Under the pieces are notes generated by a model. The model saw nothing but the letters and a program-made list of their open reading frames with translations. It ran no database searches and was not told where the DNA came from. This document shows positions 11,012 to 19,896 of a stretch of DNA of 64,000 nt, piece after piece. The stretch spans positions 4,793 to 68,792 of the forward strand of contig JBKJQB010000248.1 of the NCBI GenBank assembly GCA_046594105.1. The letters run 5' to 3'. The position numbers and the translations under genes were made by a program. Origin of the DNA: JBDSGC01 sp046594105 (lineage in GTDB: Bacteria > Acidobacteriota > Thermoanaerobaculia > Gp7-AA8). Position 1 is the first letter of the stretch; each line of letters begins with the position of its first letter.

Positions 11012-12008
11012 TGGCATCGGCCCCGAGGTCACCGCGGCGGTGGTGGCCATCATCGAGTGCGCGGGTGTGGAAGTGGAGTGGGAAAAGTTTGTCGTCGGCG
11101 CGGAGGCCCTGGCGCGTTTTGGCGATCCACTGCCTCAAGTCGTGCTCGAATCCATCCTGGCGAACAAAGTCGCTCTGAAGGGCCCCGTCACCACACCTGT
11201 GGGCACCGGTTTCAGTTCCATCAACGTCCGCCTTCGCAAGACGCTGGACCTCTACGCGAATCTGCGCCCCGTCCTCTCGATGCCGAACATCAAGACCCGC
11301 TACGAAGGCGTCGACCTGGTAGTCGTTCGGGAGAACACCGAGGATCTCTACAGCGGTCTGGAGCACGAGGTGGTGCCCGGGGTGGTGGAGTCGCTGAAGA
11401 TCATCACCGAGAAAGCCTCCACCCGCATTGCCCGCTTCGCCTTCGATTACGCGCGCCTGCACGGCCGGAAGAAGGTCACCGCCGTGCACAAGGCGAACAT
11501 CATGAAGATGTCGGACGGCCTCTTTCTGGATTGCTTCCGCAGGATGTCGAAGAACTACCCGGAGATCGAGGCGGACGACAAGATCGTCGACAACCTCTGC
11601 ATGCAGCTGGTCACCGACCCCACGCGTTACGACGTGCTCCTGCTGGAAAATCTCTATGGCGACATCGTTTCCGACCTGGCCGCAGGCCTCGTCGGCGGCC
11701 TTGGTGTTGTGGCCGGAGCGAACATCGGCGAGGCGGGGGCCGTCTTCGAGGCGGTTCATGGAAGCGCGCCGGACATCGCCGGCCAGAACAAGGCCAACCC
11801 GCTGGCACTGCTCCAGTCTGCTGTGTTGATGATGCAGCACATCGGAGAGATGGATCCCGCCCGGCGCGTGCAGGAAGCGATCGTCACCGTCCTGGACTCG
11901 GGGCCGGACCACCGCACGCGCGACATCGGCGGAACGGGAACGACCTCAGACTTCACCACTGCGATCTGCGACGCGCTGCGGAAGAACGGGGCTCGCGCCA
12001 GGGGCTGA
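10977..12008 (+). CDS. NAD-type isocitrate dehydrogenase
   Basis: The protein has 343 residues and belongs to the isocitrate/isopropylmalate dehydrogenase family. It opens with KITLLPGDGIGPEV, has the substrate helix SINVRLRKTLDLYANLRP (S-x-N-x-x-L-R), the VHKANIMK block and the coenzyme loop HGSAPDIAG. The Asp in that loop is typical of NAD-dependent enzymes. The spacing and the ENTEDLYSG segment resemble NAD-isocitrate dehydrogenases (IDH3-like) rather than LeuB. It would convert isocitrate to 2-oxoglutarate in the TCA cycle. The ATG at 10977 lies inside the end of the kinase gene and follows a GGAAAGGA, so I preferred it to the longer in-frame opening at 10944. Confidence 0.85.
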   Translation: MAKHKITLLPGDGIGPEVTAAVVAIIECAGVEVEWEKFVVGAEALARFGDPLPQVVLESILANKVALKGPVTTPVGTGFSSINVRLRKTLDLYANLRPVLSMPNIKTRYEGVDLVVVRENTEDLYSGLEHEVVPGVVESLKIITEKASTRIARFAFDYARLHGRKKVTAVHKANIMKMSDGLFLDCFRRMSKNYPEIEADDKIVDNLCMQLVTDPTRYDVLLLENLYGDIVSDLAAGLVGGLGVVAGANIGEAGAVFEAVHGSAPDIAGQNKANPLALLQSAVLMMQHIGEMDPARRVQEAIVTVLDSGPDHRTRDIGGTGTTSDFTTAICDALRKNGARARG

Positions 12009-12009
12009 G

Positions 12010-12456
12010 TTGATCCGGCGGCCAAGACACCGCGTGGCGGTCAAACCGCCGTTCGCACTCCACTTTCTCGAAGGAGTCGATCGATTCAACTCCGGCGAGT
12101 TCTGGGACGCTCACGAGTCGTGGGAGAAGCTGTGGCTGGTGGCGGAGACCGACCTCGATCAGTTTCTTCAGGGATTGATCCAACTCGCCGCTGCGTACCA
12201 CCATCTGAAGCGGGGAACCTTCCGCGGTGCGGTGCGTCTGTTCGATGCGTCACTGCGGAGACTGGAGAATTTTCCACCGGCCTTCTGCGGGATCGATCGA
12301 AACGCTGCGGTCGATGCGGCGCGACGCCATCGGCAGTGGACCGCGTCGCTCCTCGCGCGCGGTGCTCACTCCGAAGCATTGGATTCTGAAGAGTTTCCGA
12401 GACTCCTGGTGATGGCGTCGGAACCATTACAGATGCCGGTTGATGAAAGCTGGTGA
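12010..12456 (+). CDS. DUF309 family protein
   Basis: This is a 148-residue protein with the conserved DUF309 helical core: GEFWDAHESWEKLW near residues 28-41, then FLQGLIQLAAAYHHLKRG. The family is alpha-helical and functionally uncharacterised. The gene begins (TTG) two bases after the isocitrate dehydrogenase stop, with AGGGG upstream, so it is probably the last gene of that operon. A GTG eight codons further in is an alternative start. Nothing suggests a specific role. Confidence 0.72.
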   Translation: MIRRPRHRVAVKPPFALHFLEGVDRFNSGEFWDAHESWEKLWLVAETDLDQFLQGLIQLAAAYHHLKRGTFRGAVRLFDASLRRLENFPPAFCGIDRNAAVDAARRHRQWTASLLARGAHSEALDSEEFPRLLVMASEPLQMPVDESW

Positions 12457-12531
12457 TGCGTGGTCGATCTCACGCTACAATCTGGCCACCCGTTGCCCCG
12501 CAGCAAATACCTCTGGTGACCGAGGATCCAA

Positions 12532-13551
12532 ATGCAGGAAATCGATCAAAGAGACCGCGATCTGCTGGGCGCCCTTCAGACAGAGATCCCTCTCGTCTCC
12601 ACTCCGTTCGCTGTGGTCGGCCAGCGCATCGACATGTCGGAAAAAGAGGTACTCAAGCGGACCGAGCGACTGAAGCGCGACGGCGTGATCCGTCAACTGG
12701 CGCTGCTCTTCGATCCGCGAGCCCTCGGCTACCGATCCTGCCTCGTGGCCGCCCGCGTTGATGCCGAACGAATCGATGAAGCGGCCGCCGTAATCAACTC
12801 GTACCCGGGGGTCACCCAGAACTATCGCCGGAACAACGACTTCAACCTGTGGTTCACGCTGGCCATCGCCCCGACCTCGCAGCTGGGTCTGGAACGGACG
12901 ATCGAGATCCTCGGCGACGAGGCCGAATGCGAGATGGTCCGGGCCCTTCCTACACTCAAACAATTCAAAGGCAGTGGCGAGGCCGATGAGGCGCAAAGCG
13001 ACCGTCACCACGATCCGGTGACCTCATCGGAGATCGAGGCCATCCGCATCCTGCAACGCGACCTTCCCCTGCAGCCGCGGCCCTTCGACGCGCTGGCGAA
13101 GAATGGCAGCATCCCGGCCGACGAGTTGCTGAACGAGGCCCGATCCATGCTCCAGCGCGGCCTGATCCGCCGCTTTGCAGCTACCGTCCATTCGCGCAAA
13201 CCGGGGTTCTCCGCCACGGCCATGGGTGTGTGGATCGTGCCGGAGAATCGTATCGATGAAGTGGGCCTGAAGATGTCGCAGAATCGTTCGGTCTCCAACT
13301 GCTATGTCCGTCCGGTCTACTCCGACTGGCCCTACAACCTCTACACCATCGTCCATGGTCGGTCGGTTGACGAATGCGAGTCCATCATCAATGACCTCGC
13401 TACCGATACCGGAGTGGATCAGAAGCAGGCGCTCTACCCCACCCGCGAATACAAGAAGGCGCGGATCAACCTGTTCTCAACCGAGGTCGATGATTGGGAA
13501 CTTGCTCACGGTGCGCAGCAGAGCGCCGCGAGCGCGACGGTTGCCTCCTAG
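12532..13551 (+). CDS. Fused AhbA-AhbB-like siroheme decarboxylase / Lrp-AsnC-type protein
   Basis: The protein has 339 residues and consists of two successive Lrp/AsnC-type halves, each a winged helix followed by an alpha-beta domain (about 1-145 and 165-325). The segments NNDFNLWFT and SDWPYNLYTIVHGRS are hallmarks of siroheme decarboxylases (AhbA/AhbB, NirD/L/G/H), which convert siroheme to didecarboxysiroheme in the alternative heme and heme d1 routes. Here both halves are on one chain. In relatives known to me the motifs read HNY and SHCY; this protein has Gln96 (TQNY) and Asn256 (SNCY), so activity is uncertain and a regulatory role is possible. No other heme gene is nearby. The stop codon abuts a dispersed repeat. 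Confidence 0.75.
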   Translation: MQEIDQRDRDLLGALQTEIPLVSTPFAVVGQRIDMSEKEVLKRTERLKRDGVIRQLALLFDPRALGYRSCLVAARVDAERIDEAAAVINSYPGVTQNYRRNNDFNLWFTLAIAPTSQLGLERTIEILGDEAECEMVRALPTLKQFKGSGEADEAQSDRHHDPVTSSEIEAIRILQRDLPLQPRPFDALAKNGSIPADELLNEARSMLQRGLIRRFAATVHSRKPGFSATAMGVWIVPENRIDEVGLKMSQNRSVSNCYVRPVYSDWPYNLYTIVHGRSVDECESIINDLATDTGVDQKQALYPTREYKKARINLFSTEVDDWELAHGAQQSAASATVAS

Positions 13552-13628
13552 GAGCCTGCGCGGCAGAACGTCTTGGAGCGTGATCTTGGCGAAGCCTTGG
13601 GCAACCAGCGCTGCCGGCCGTGCCGGCC
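13548..13628 (+). repeat. Dispersed intergenic repeat family 1, copy A
   Basis: This copy begins with CTAG, which contains the stop codon of the upstream gene, continues GAGCCTGCGCGGCAGAACGT and ends in the GCCGGCCGTGCCGGCC module. Copies B (15083-15166) and C (16907-16986) lie in inverse orientation; D (42408-42548) is a direct copy. Bases 13629-13734 hold nothing I recognise. Confidence 0.9.
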
Positions 13629-13734
13629 CGTTCGCACGGTGTTCACCGAAATGATTTCCTTTCTGGCTTCCGTGGGCCCCGGTGTTTCTGACGGGGCGCC
13701 CGTCTGCGGAAACCGTCCCGCGGATCAGAGCTAG

Positions 13735-14058
13735 TTGTTCGAAGACTTCCACATACCCAGCCTGAGCGAGCGGCTGCGATCCGCCTGCTTCCTCCCCCTC
13801 GCTGCATTTGTCGCCGTCCTGCTCGCGTCCGATCTGGAGCCGATCCTCGGTCCTTCACGCGCTCTCTACTGGATCATCGACGCTCTCGCACTCGGCGGCG
13901 CGTTCGGCATCGGGTTCGCGGTGCGCATCGCGATCATGGAGCGAAGTCGATTCAACTGGCGGGCCGCATTCTGGCTCTTGGTCTGCCTGGCCCTGTCGCT
14001 CCTCTGCGCCCACATGTTCGTGGTTCTCACCGATCCCTTCGCCGTTCTGCGCCAATGA
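13735..14058 (+). CDS. Small membrane protein of unknown function
   Basis: I do not recognise this 107-residue protein. It has three probable membrane helices: about 18-32 (ACFLPLAAFVAVLLA), 43-63 and 77-98. They are separated by short charged loops, and the C-terminal end is short. The only upstream start is a TTG directly after an in-frame TAG, with no convincing ribosome site, so the exact start is uncertain. The gene converges on the parvulin gene with a 14-base gap. Confidence 0.55.
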   Translation: MFEDFHIPSLSERLRSACFLPLAAFVAVLLASDLEPILGPSRALYWIIDALALGGAFGIGFAVRIAIMERSRFNWRAAFWLLVCLALSLLCAHMFVVLTDPFAVLRQ

Positions 14059-14072
14059 AAAAGCCGCGACGT

Positions 14073-15017
14073 TTACTTGATGTTCTCCGGATACACGCTG
14101 ACTTTGCTATTGCCCCGAAGCTCGTTGGTGAGCTTATTCACGGCGGTCATGACATCAGCGGCTTTCTGGGTGAGGAGGAACTCGCGCACCTCGGGGCGTG
14201 CTTTCGCGTACGCACGAGTGCCCGCCGGCTCGCGGGTCTCCACCAGGATCAGGTGGTATCCGAACGACGACTCCACGATTCCGCTGATCACTCCCAGCGG
14301 GAGTTTCCAGGCGGCCGCTTCGAAGGTCGGATCCAGCTGTCCTTTGGTGACCCAACCGAGGTCGCCGCCAGACGAAGCCGAGGCATCCTCTGAAAACTTC
14401 CGGGCCGCGTCGCCGAAGTGGATGAGGCGGAGCCGGGCGGCGGTGCTCTCGTCGGCGCCGCGAACGTTGGCGTTTTCCCCGTGCAGTTGCGCGGCGATCG
14501 CTTTGATCCTTTCCAGCGCCTGGGGCATCGACTTGGAGTTTGGACCAACTCCTGAGGCGGTGATCACGATGTGGCGCACCTTCAGCCGCTCTGGTTCGGC
14601 GAACTCCTCTTTGTGTTCGTTGAAGTACTTGCGGACAGCTGCCTCAGTCACGATCGGTGCGGCCACGACGTCGCGGACGTAGCGATCGAACAGGGCGGAC
14701 TCCCGCGCCGTGTTCATGTCGGTTTGCACGTCGGCCCGCTTGTCGAAGCCGGACTTGATTGCTTCCTGCAGGATCAGCCGTTTGCGCAGGTAGTTCTCGA
14801 GAAACGCTCCCTTGCCGCCGCTGGATTCGTACTGCGTGCGCATCTGCGTTCCGAGGTTGTCCCAGATGCGTTCCAGCTGGCTGGTAGTGACGACCTCGCC
14901 GTTGAGGACGGCGACCGGTTTGTCCGCTTCGGGTTGAGCTGCCGGTGGAGTGGCAGCCTGCTGTGCCGCCAGGGGCAGAGCGAGCGCGAGCATCCACGGC
15001 GCAAAGATTCGTTTCAT
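14073..15017 (-). CDS. Periplasmic parvulin-type peptidyl-prolyl isomerase (SurA/PpiC-like)
   Basis: The protein has 314 residues. A signal peptide (MKRIFAPWMLALALPLAAQ) is followed by a SurA-N-like helical region (about 30-135) and one parvulin domain (about 145-250) with LKVRHIVI at its start and GDLGWV and FGYHLILV near its end. It should assist folding of exported and outer-membrane proteins. The ATG at 15017 is preceded at 6 bases by GGAGG (15024-15028 on the plus strand) and is better placed than the TTG one codon upstream. A short Pro/Ala-rich linker follows the signal. A family 1 repeat sits 66 bases upstream. Confidence 0.86.
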   Translation of the reverse strand: MKRIFAPWMLALALPLAAQQAATPPAAQPEADKPVAVLNGEVVTTSQLERIWDNLGTQMRTQYESSGGKGAFLENYLRKRLILQEAIKSGFDKRADVQTDMNTARESALFDRYVRDVVAAPIVTEAAVRKYFNEHKEEFAEPERLKVRHIVITASGVGPNSKSMPQALERIKAIAAQLHGENANVRGADESTAARLRLIHFGDAARKFSEDASASSGGDLGWVTKGQLDPTFEAAAWKLPLGVISGIVESSFGYHLILVETREPAGTRAYAKARPEVREFLLTQKAADVMTAVNKLTNELRGNSKVSVYPENIK

Positions 15018-15082
15018 CAAATTCCTCCGTACTGGGGTTCAGACGACTCGCTGACCAACAGGGTTACGGAGGAGGGTCATTC

Positions 15083-15166
15083 CTAGGCCGGCACGGCCGG
15101 CGGCGCTGGTTGCCCAAGGCTCCGCCAAGATCACGCTCCAAGACGTTCTGCCGCGCAGGCTCCTAG
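15083..15166 (-). repeat. Dispersed intergenic repeat family 1, copy B
   Basis: This is a full-length copy in inverse orientation relative to copy A, bounded by CTAG at both ends (15083-15086 and 15163-15166). It lies between the divergent parvulin and dnaB genes. Confidence 0.9.
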
Positions 15167-15489
15167 ATCGGAACATGAAGAGAGACACGGCTCTACGGGC
15201 GGTGGAATTTCGTAAGCCGGGGGGAGACCGGTTCTCCTGTGGGCAGAATTTCAAACGCAGAATCTACGGACTGCAGAGGAGTTGCGCGACAATAGGACGT
15301 GTCTCCCGATTTCCCCGTCAAGATGTTTTCTTCGGTTTGCCTTTGCCTGCGGAGAACGAGCAGGAGCGGCTTGTCTTCAGTGAGTTGCCGCTCATCCGTC
15401 CTGTGGAGAGCTTGTGGACGGAGCTGTGAGTTTCGTTCGGGAAATGCGGTCCGCAGAAATCACCACGCAGAATCCCGGTCGTCCCAACC
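15167..15489. other. Gene-free stretch upstream of dnaB
   Basis: These 323 bases hold several short frames, but none has a ribosome site or recognisable protein features. TGTGG-containing words (for example TGTGGAGAG and TGTGGAC near 15400-15420) recall DnaA boxes but do not match the consensus. The dnaB promoter probably lies here, but I cannot place it. Confidence 0.4.
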
Positions 15490-16899
15490 ATGAGTGCCGC
15501 ACAACTCGACGTCGCCCTCGACCGTCCGATGCCGCAGTCTCCCGATGCGGAGCGCGCGGTTCTCGGATCGATCCTCATCAACAACAACGCCTTTTATCGC
15601 GTGGTGGCTACGGTCCAGCCTGAGGACTTCTTCAAGGATTCTCATCGCACCATCTTCACCACCATGCGGAAGCTGGCGGAGGACAGCCGGGAGATCGACC
15701 TCCTCACGCTGAAAGAAGAACTCTCCAAACGAGCCCAGCTCGATCAGGTCGGCGGTTCGGCCTACATCTCCTCGCTCATCGACGGGATCCCCGACATCGC
15801 CAACGTCGAACGGTACGCCCACATCGTCAAGGAGAAGTCCACGCTGCGGCGGCTGATCGTGATGGGCAACAGCGTGATGCGCGCTGCGCTGGATGCACCC
15901 GGCGAGCCGGCCGACGTTCTCTCCATCGCAGAGAAATCGATCTACGACATTGCGCAGGGATCGGTCGAGAAAGGGTTCGTGGGCATCGAGCGCATCACCC
16001 GCACGAACATGACCGCGATCGAGCAGCTGCAGCATGCCGGAAAGCTCATCACCGGCCTGCCCACCGGCTACGATCGATTCAACGAGTTCACCTCAGGGTT
16101 CCAGCCCCAGGACCTCATCATCATCGCGGCCCGTCCCTCCATGGGGAAGACCAGCTTCATGATGAACATCGCGGAGTCGATGGCCATCCCCGACCGGACC
16201 GGCCAACCCAGGCCACCCGCGCAGAGACTCTACTCGGTCGGCGTCTTCTCACTGGAGATGTCGAAGGAGCAGATCGGTCTGCGCATGCTCTCCTCCGAGT
16301 CGGGAGTGGGGAACCATCTCATCCGGGCCGGAATGCTGAGCGAACGGAACTGGCGCGACCTGGCCGAGGCCTCGTCGCGGCTGGCCAAAGCGAAGATCTA
16401 CATCGACGACAGCCCTGGCATCGACATCATGGAGATGCGGGCGAAAGCGCGCCGCCTCAAACAGGAGGCCGGCCTCGACATCATCATGGTGGACTACCTG
16501 CAGCTGATGGCGGTCAAGGGCAAGGTGGAGTCGCGCAACCAGGAGATCTCCCAAATTTCCCGCGGGCTGAAAGCCATCGCCAAAGAGCTGAACACGCCGC
16601 TGGTCTCCCTCTCCCAGCTTTCGCGGCGACCGGAACAGCGGACCGGCGATCACCGGCCGCAGCTCTCCGATCTTCGCGAGTCCGGCTCCATCGAGCAGGA
16701 CGCCGACCTCGTTGCCTTCATCTATCGCGATGAGGTCTACAACAAAGAGAGCGAAGAGAAGGGCATCGCGGAGATCATCATCGCCAAGCAGCGCAACGGG
16801 CCGATCGGCGATTTCAAACTGGTGTTCCGCAACGACATCACCAAGTTCTTCAACTACGAACCGAGCCCCGATTATCGCGTCGACGACGGACCGGTGTAG
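15490..16899 (+). CDS. dnaB: Replicative DNA helicase DnaB
   Basis: The protein has 469 residues, the usual length, and no intein. The N-terminal primase-interacting domain (about 12-115) begins SPDAERAVLGSILIN. The RecA-like helicase domain carries Walker A in ARPSMGKTSF (about 217-226), Walker B in IIMVDYLQLM, and the later RESGSIEQDADLV block. It unwinds DNA at the replication fork as a hexamer with DnaG. A dispersed repeat lies 8 bases after the stop, and another lies upstream beyond a gene-free stretch. Confidence 0.96.
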   Translation: MSAAQLDVALDRPMPQSPDAERAVLGSILINNNAFYRVVATVQPEDFFKDSHRTIFTTMRKLAEDSREIDLLTLKEELSKRAQLDQVGGSAYISSLIDGIPDIANVERYAHIVKEKSTLRRLIVMGNSVMRAALDAPGEPADVLSIAEKSIYDIAQGSVEKGFVGIERITRTNMTAIEQLQHAGKLITGLPTGYDRFNEFTSGFQPQDLIIIAARPSMGKTSFMMNIAESMAIPDRTGQPRPPAQRLYSVGVFSLEMSKEQIGLRMLSSESGVGNHLIRAGMLSERNWRDLAEASSRLAKAKIYIDDSPGIDIMEMRAKARRLKQEAGLDIIMVDYLQLMAVKGKVESRNQEISQISRGLKAIAKELNTPLVSLSQLSRRPEQRTGDHRPQLSDLRESGSIEQDADLVAFIYRDEVYNKESEEKGIAEIIIAKQRNGPIGDFKLVFRNDITKFFNYEPSPDYRVDDGPV

Positions 16900-16906
16900 C
16901 CGGCGA

Positions 16907-16986
16907 GGCCGGCACGGCCGGGGGCGCTGGTTGCCCAAGGCTCCGCCAGGATCACGCTCCAGGACGTTCTGCCGCGCAGGCTCCCA
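16907..16986 (-). repeat. Dispersed intergenic repeat family 1, copy C
   Basis: This is an inverse-orientation copy, close in sequence to copy B, starting 8 bases after the dnaB stop. Its ends lack the CTAG seen in copy B (CCCAG at one end). Confidence 0.88.
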
Positions 16987-17057
16987 GCCCAGCGAACTGG
17001 TGGTCGCATCGAAATTCACGGCCGCGGTTCGCCCGTTTGGAATCGTGAGGTGATGCT

Positions 17058-18326
17058 ATGCGCCGGCCGCTTCTGATCTCACTGTTGTGTCTCGGATCGT
17101 CGTTCGCGCTGCAGGGCAGCGTGCTGCACCTCACCGTCCACCAGATGATCCATCCGATCAGCGCCGAGTTCATCGCACGCGGGCTGGAGCAGGCTGTCCG
17201 CAATCACGACGATGCGGTGATCATCGAGCTCAGCACGCCGGGAGGCCTTCTCGACTCGACCCGCTCCATCGTCGAAAAGATCATGACATCGCCCGTTCCG
17301 GTGATCGTCTACGTCGGTCCCGCGGGCAGCCGCGCGGCCTCTGCCGGCTTTTTCCTGCTGGAGGCTGCCGACCTCGCGGCCATGGCGCCGGGGACGAATA
17401 CGGGGGCCGCACACCCGGTGATTCCCGGGACAAAGATGGACGACCTCATGAAGGAGAAAATGGAAAATGACGCCGCCGCCTTCATGCGCACCATCGCCTC
17501 CGGTCGCGGTCGCAACGTAGCAGCGGCCGAGAGTGCCGTCCGTCAGTCGCGATCTTTCACCGAGCAGGAGGCGCTGCACCTGAAGCTGATCGATCTGGTC
17601 GCGCCCGACGTTCCCGCGCTGTTGAAGGCGATCGACGGCCGCACAACCCGTCGTTACAACGGAACCACGGCGGTGCTCCACGTTGCTGGAGCGACTGTGC
17701 GCGATTACAACATGACGCTGAAGGAGCGGCTTCTGGGGACTCTCATGGACCCCAACATCGCTTTCCTGCTCCTGTCTCTGGGAGGGCTGGCGCTGTTCGC
17801 GGAATTCAACCATCCGGGCGCGGTGATCCCCGGCGTGACCGGCGTGGTGTCGATCCTTCTGGCGCTCTTCGCCCTCAACCTTCTGCCGACCCGATTTGCC
17901 GCTCTCTCACTGATCGTCGCGGCGTTCGTTCTTTTCGCTCTGGAGGCAAAGTTCGTAAGCCACGGAGTCCTGGCGATCGGCGGGGCGGTGTGCATGATTT
18001 TTGGCGCTCTGTTCCTCGTCGACGGGCCGATCCCGGAGATGCGGGTCCATCTGGGGACTGCGCTTGCGGTCAGCGTTCCGATCGCCCTCATCGCTTCCAT
18101 CCTGGCCATGCTCGTGGTGCGGGCCCGCAGAGTCCCGGTGGGCACCGGGAAAGAGGGCATGGTCGGGCAGATCGGCATCGCCAGAACCATGCTCGGGCTC
18201 GATGGAAAGGTGTTCGTGCACGGCGAGCTGTGGAACGCCGTGGCCACGCAACCGGTCTCCGAAGGCTCCGCGGTCCGGGTTCGTTCTCTGGAGGGGCTCC
18301 GCCTGCTCGTCGAGCCTCTGGACTGA
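17058..18326 (+). CDS. NfeD-family membrane-bound ClpP-class serine protease
   Basis: The protein has 422 residues. After a signal or anchor segment comes a ClpP-like protease domain (about 20-215) with [10 protein letters not shown] and the catalytic-Ser block ASAGFFLL. Four or five membrane helices follow (about 230-345), then a C-terminal OB-fold NfeD domain containing [12 protein letters not shown]. In characterised family members this protease cleaves the hydrophobic tail of a partner stomatin. Here a stomatin-family gene follows 122 bases downstream, matching the conserved nfeD-stomatin pairing. Confidence 0.88.
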   Translation: MRRPLLISLLCLGSSFALQGSVLHLTVHQMIHPISAEFIARGLEQAVRNHDDAVIIELSTPGGLLDSTRSIVEKIMTSPVPVIVYVGPAGSRAASAGFFLLEAADLAAMAPGTNTGAAHPVIPGTKMDDLMKEKMENDAAAFMRTIASGRGRNVAAAESAVRQSRSFTEQEALHLKLIDLVAPDVPALLKAIDGRTTRRYNGTTAVLHVAGATVRDYNMTLKERLLGTLMDPNIAFLLLSLGGLALFAEFNHPGAVIPGVTGVVSILLALFALNLLPTRFAALSLIVAAFVLFALEAKFVSHGVLAIGGAVCMIFGALFLVDGPIPEMRVHLGTALAVSVPIALIASILAMLVVRARRVPVGTGKEGMVGQIGIARTMLGLDGKVFVHGELWNAVATQPVSEGSAVRVRSLEGLRLLVEPLD

Positions 18327-18448
18327 CTTCTTGCCGCCATGGTCATCGCAGAACTGTAGAATCCACCCGTCTTCAATCTTCCCCGAGCCTGCACTCCATC
18401 ACGGACTGCAGCTGCGTCCGACGGGAGCGAGCGAAGCGGAGGTTCCGC

Positions 18449-19201
18449 ATGAGTGTCGGTGTCATCCTGGCCGTGGTTTTTGGTTTCTATCTGCTCAGCT
18501 CCATCAAGATCCTTCCGGAGTATGAGCGCGGTGTCATCTTCCGCCTGGGCCGACTTCTCGCCGAGGCGAAGGGTCCGGGGATCTTTCTGGTGTTCGCGCC
18601 GATCGACAAGATCGTCCGGGTGTCGTTGCGCCAGGAGGCTTTCGAAGTTCCGCCGCAGGACATCATCACGCGCGACAATGTCACCTTGAAGGTCAACGCC
18701 GTGGTCTTCATGCGCGTGATCGAGCCTCGGCGAGCGGTGGTGGATGTCGTCGACTACCGTTACCAGACGTCGCAGTTTGCACAGACCACCCTTCGCTCCG
18801 TGCTGGGCGAGGTGGAGCTGGATGAATTACTCGCCCACCGCGATGCGCTCAACGCCCGCATCCAGACGATCCTGGATGCGCACACGGAAGCGTGGGGCGT
18901 GAAGGTCTCGAACGTCGAAGTCAAGCAGGTCGATCTCCCCGAATCCATGCTGCGGGCCATGGCCAAGCAGGCGGAGGCGGAGCGGGAGAAGCGGGCCAAG
19001 CTGATCCACGCGGAAGGAGAGTTCGCAGCTTCGCAACGGCTCGCTGACGCCGCGCACGTTCTGGCTACGGAACCGACCACGCTCCAGCTCCGTTATCTTC
19101 AGACGCTGACCGAAATCGGCGTGGAGAAAAACACCACCATCGTCTTCCCTCTCCCCATCGACATTCTCGCGGGTCTGTCCAAACTCGCCACGCGCGCATG
19201 A
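18449..19201 (+). CDS. Stomatin/SPFH-family membrane protein (slipin)
   Basis: The protein has 250 residues. An N-terminal membrane anchor ([17 protein letters not shown]) is followed by the conserved block [13 protein letters not shown] and a full SPFH domain. The helical part contains [16 protein letters not shown], which usually drives oligomerisation. SPFH proteins organise membrane microdomains and scaffold proteases. The start at 18449 has a GGAGG (18438-18442) 6 bases upstream. The next gene overlaps the stop codon (ATGA), so the nfeD-slipin pair is likely co-transcribed with it. Confidence 0.9.
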   Translation: MSVGVILAVVFGFYLLSSIKILPEYERGVIFRLGRLLAEAKGPGIFLVFAPIDKIVRVSLRQEAFEVPPQDIITRDNVTLKVNAVVFMRVIEPRRAVVDVVDYRYQTSQFAQTTLRSVLGEVELDELLAHRDALNARIQTILDAHTEAWGVKVSNVEVKQVDLPESMLRAMAKQAEAEREKRAKLIHAEGEFAASQRLADAAHVLATEPTTLQLRYLQTLTEIGVEKNTTIVFPLPIDILAGLSKLATRA

Positions 19202-19767
19202 ACGACGTGGTGATGCTGGAGGCCGCTCTCTTCCAGTTGCGGTCCGGCGCGGAGGAGGTCGATCCGATGTTCGGTCCACGGCTGGATCTGTGCCTCAGCG
19301 TGCTGGCGAACGCCATCGCCCAGGCGCGGGAGGGCATCAATGCCTCGCTGGTCAGCGACATCGAGTTCGCCCTCAACGATCTGACAGCCACCGTCGATGA
19401 GCTCTCGGCAGAGGACGCCGAACGACTGACCGGCGCGGTGGCCCTGATGCGTGAGGACGTGGAACGGTTGAAGCAGCAGACGTCGCTGGAGCCGGCGACG
19501 GTCGGCCGAATCCGCGGGTTGCAGTCAAAGATGCGCATGCGCCGCTCGGCCATCGAACGACAGACCTATCGTCCCGAAGGCTCCCCGGAAGAAGCGCTTC
19601 CTCATCCGGCAGCCGAGCTGCGGGCAGAGGCCATTCCGATCCGCGAGGACCTGGCCGGTGCCGGCTTCGCCACACCGGAGCTCGACGGACTGATTGCCGA
19701 CCCGGAGTCCCTGCGCTTTCATTCGCTGACGGCAATTCTGAACGAGCTCGAGGTCATCGCCGGCTGA
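19198..19767 (+). CDS. Unknown protein coupled to the stomatin gene
   Basis: I do not recognise this 189-residue soluble protein. It is largely helical and acidic in its first 100 residues (for example [21 protein letters not shown] and [10 protein letters not shown]), suggesting a short coiled coil. A Pro/Glu-rich hinge and a small C-terminal part follow. It has no signal peptide or cysteine motif. The ATGA overlap with the stomatin gene implies translational coupling and a possible role with the NfeD-SPFH membrane complex; that role is inference from position only. Confidence 0.65.
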   Translation: MNDVVMLEAALFQLRSGAEEVDPMFGPRLDLCLSVLANAIAQAREGINASLVSDIEFALNDLTATVDELSAEDAERLTGAVALMREDVERLKQQTSLEPATVGRIRGLQSKMRMRRSAIERQTYRPEGSPEEALPHPAAELRAEAIPIREDLAGAGFATPELDGLIADPESLRFHSLTAILNELEVIAG

Positions 19768-19896
19768 TGAGATCGAGCCCTCCACTCGATGGGTTCGTCG
19801 ATGGGTTCGCCGATGGGTTCCGCGCGATGGCTCACCGATCGCTTTTCAGCGACTTCCCGATCCTCCCGGAGCGTTCCGGTCTGATATCGTGACGGC

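Noticed and set aside
15167..15489. Possible DnaA boxes near dnaB, suggesting an origin
   Set aside because: The TGTGG words deviate from the 9-base consensus and are not clustered with AT-rich repeats; dnaB alone does not mark an origin.
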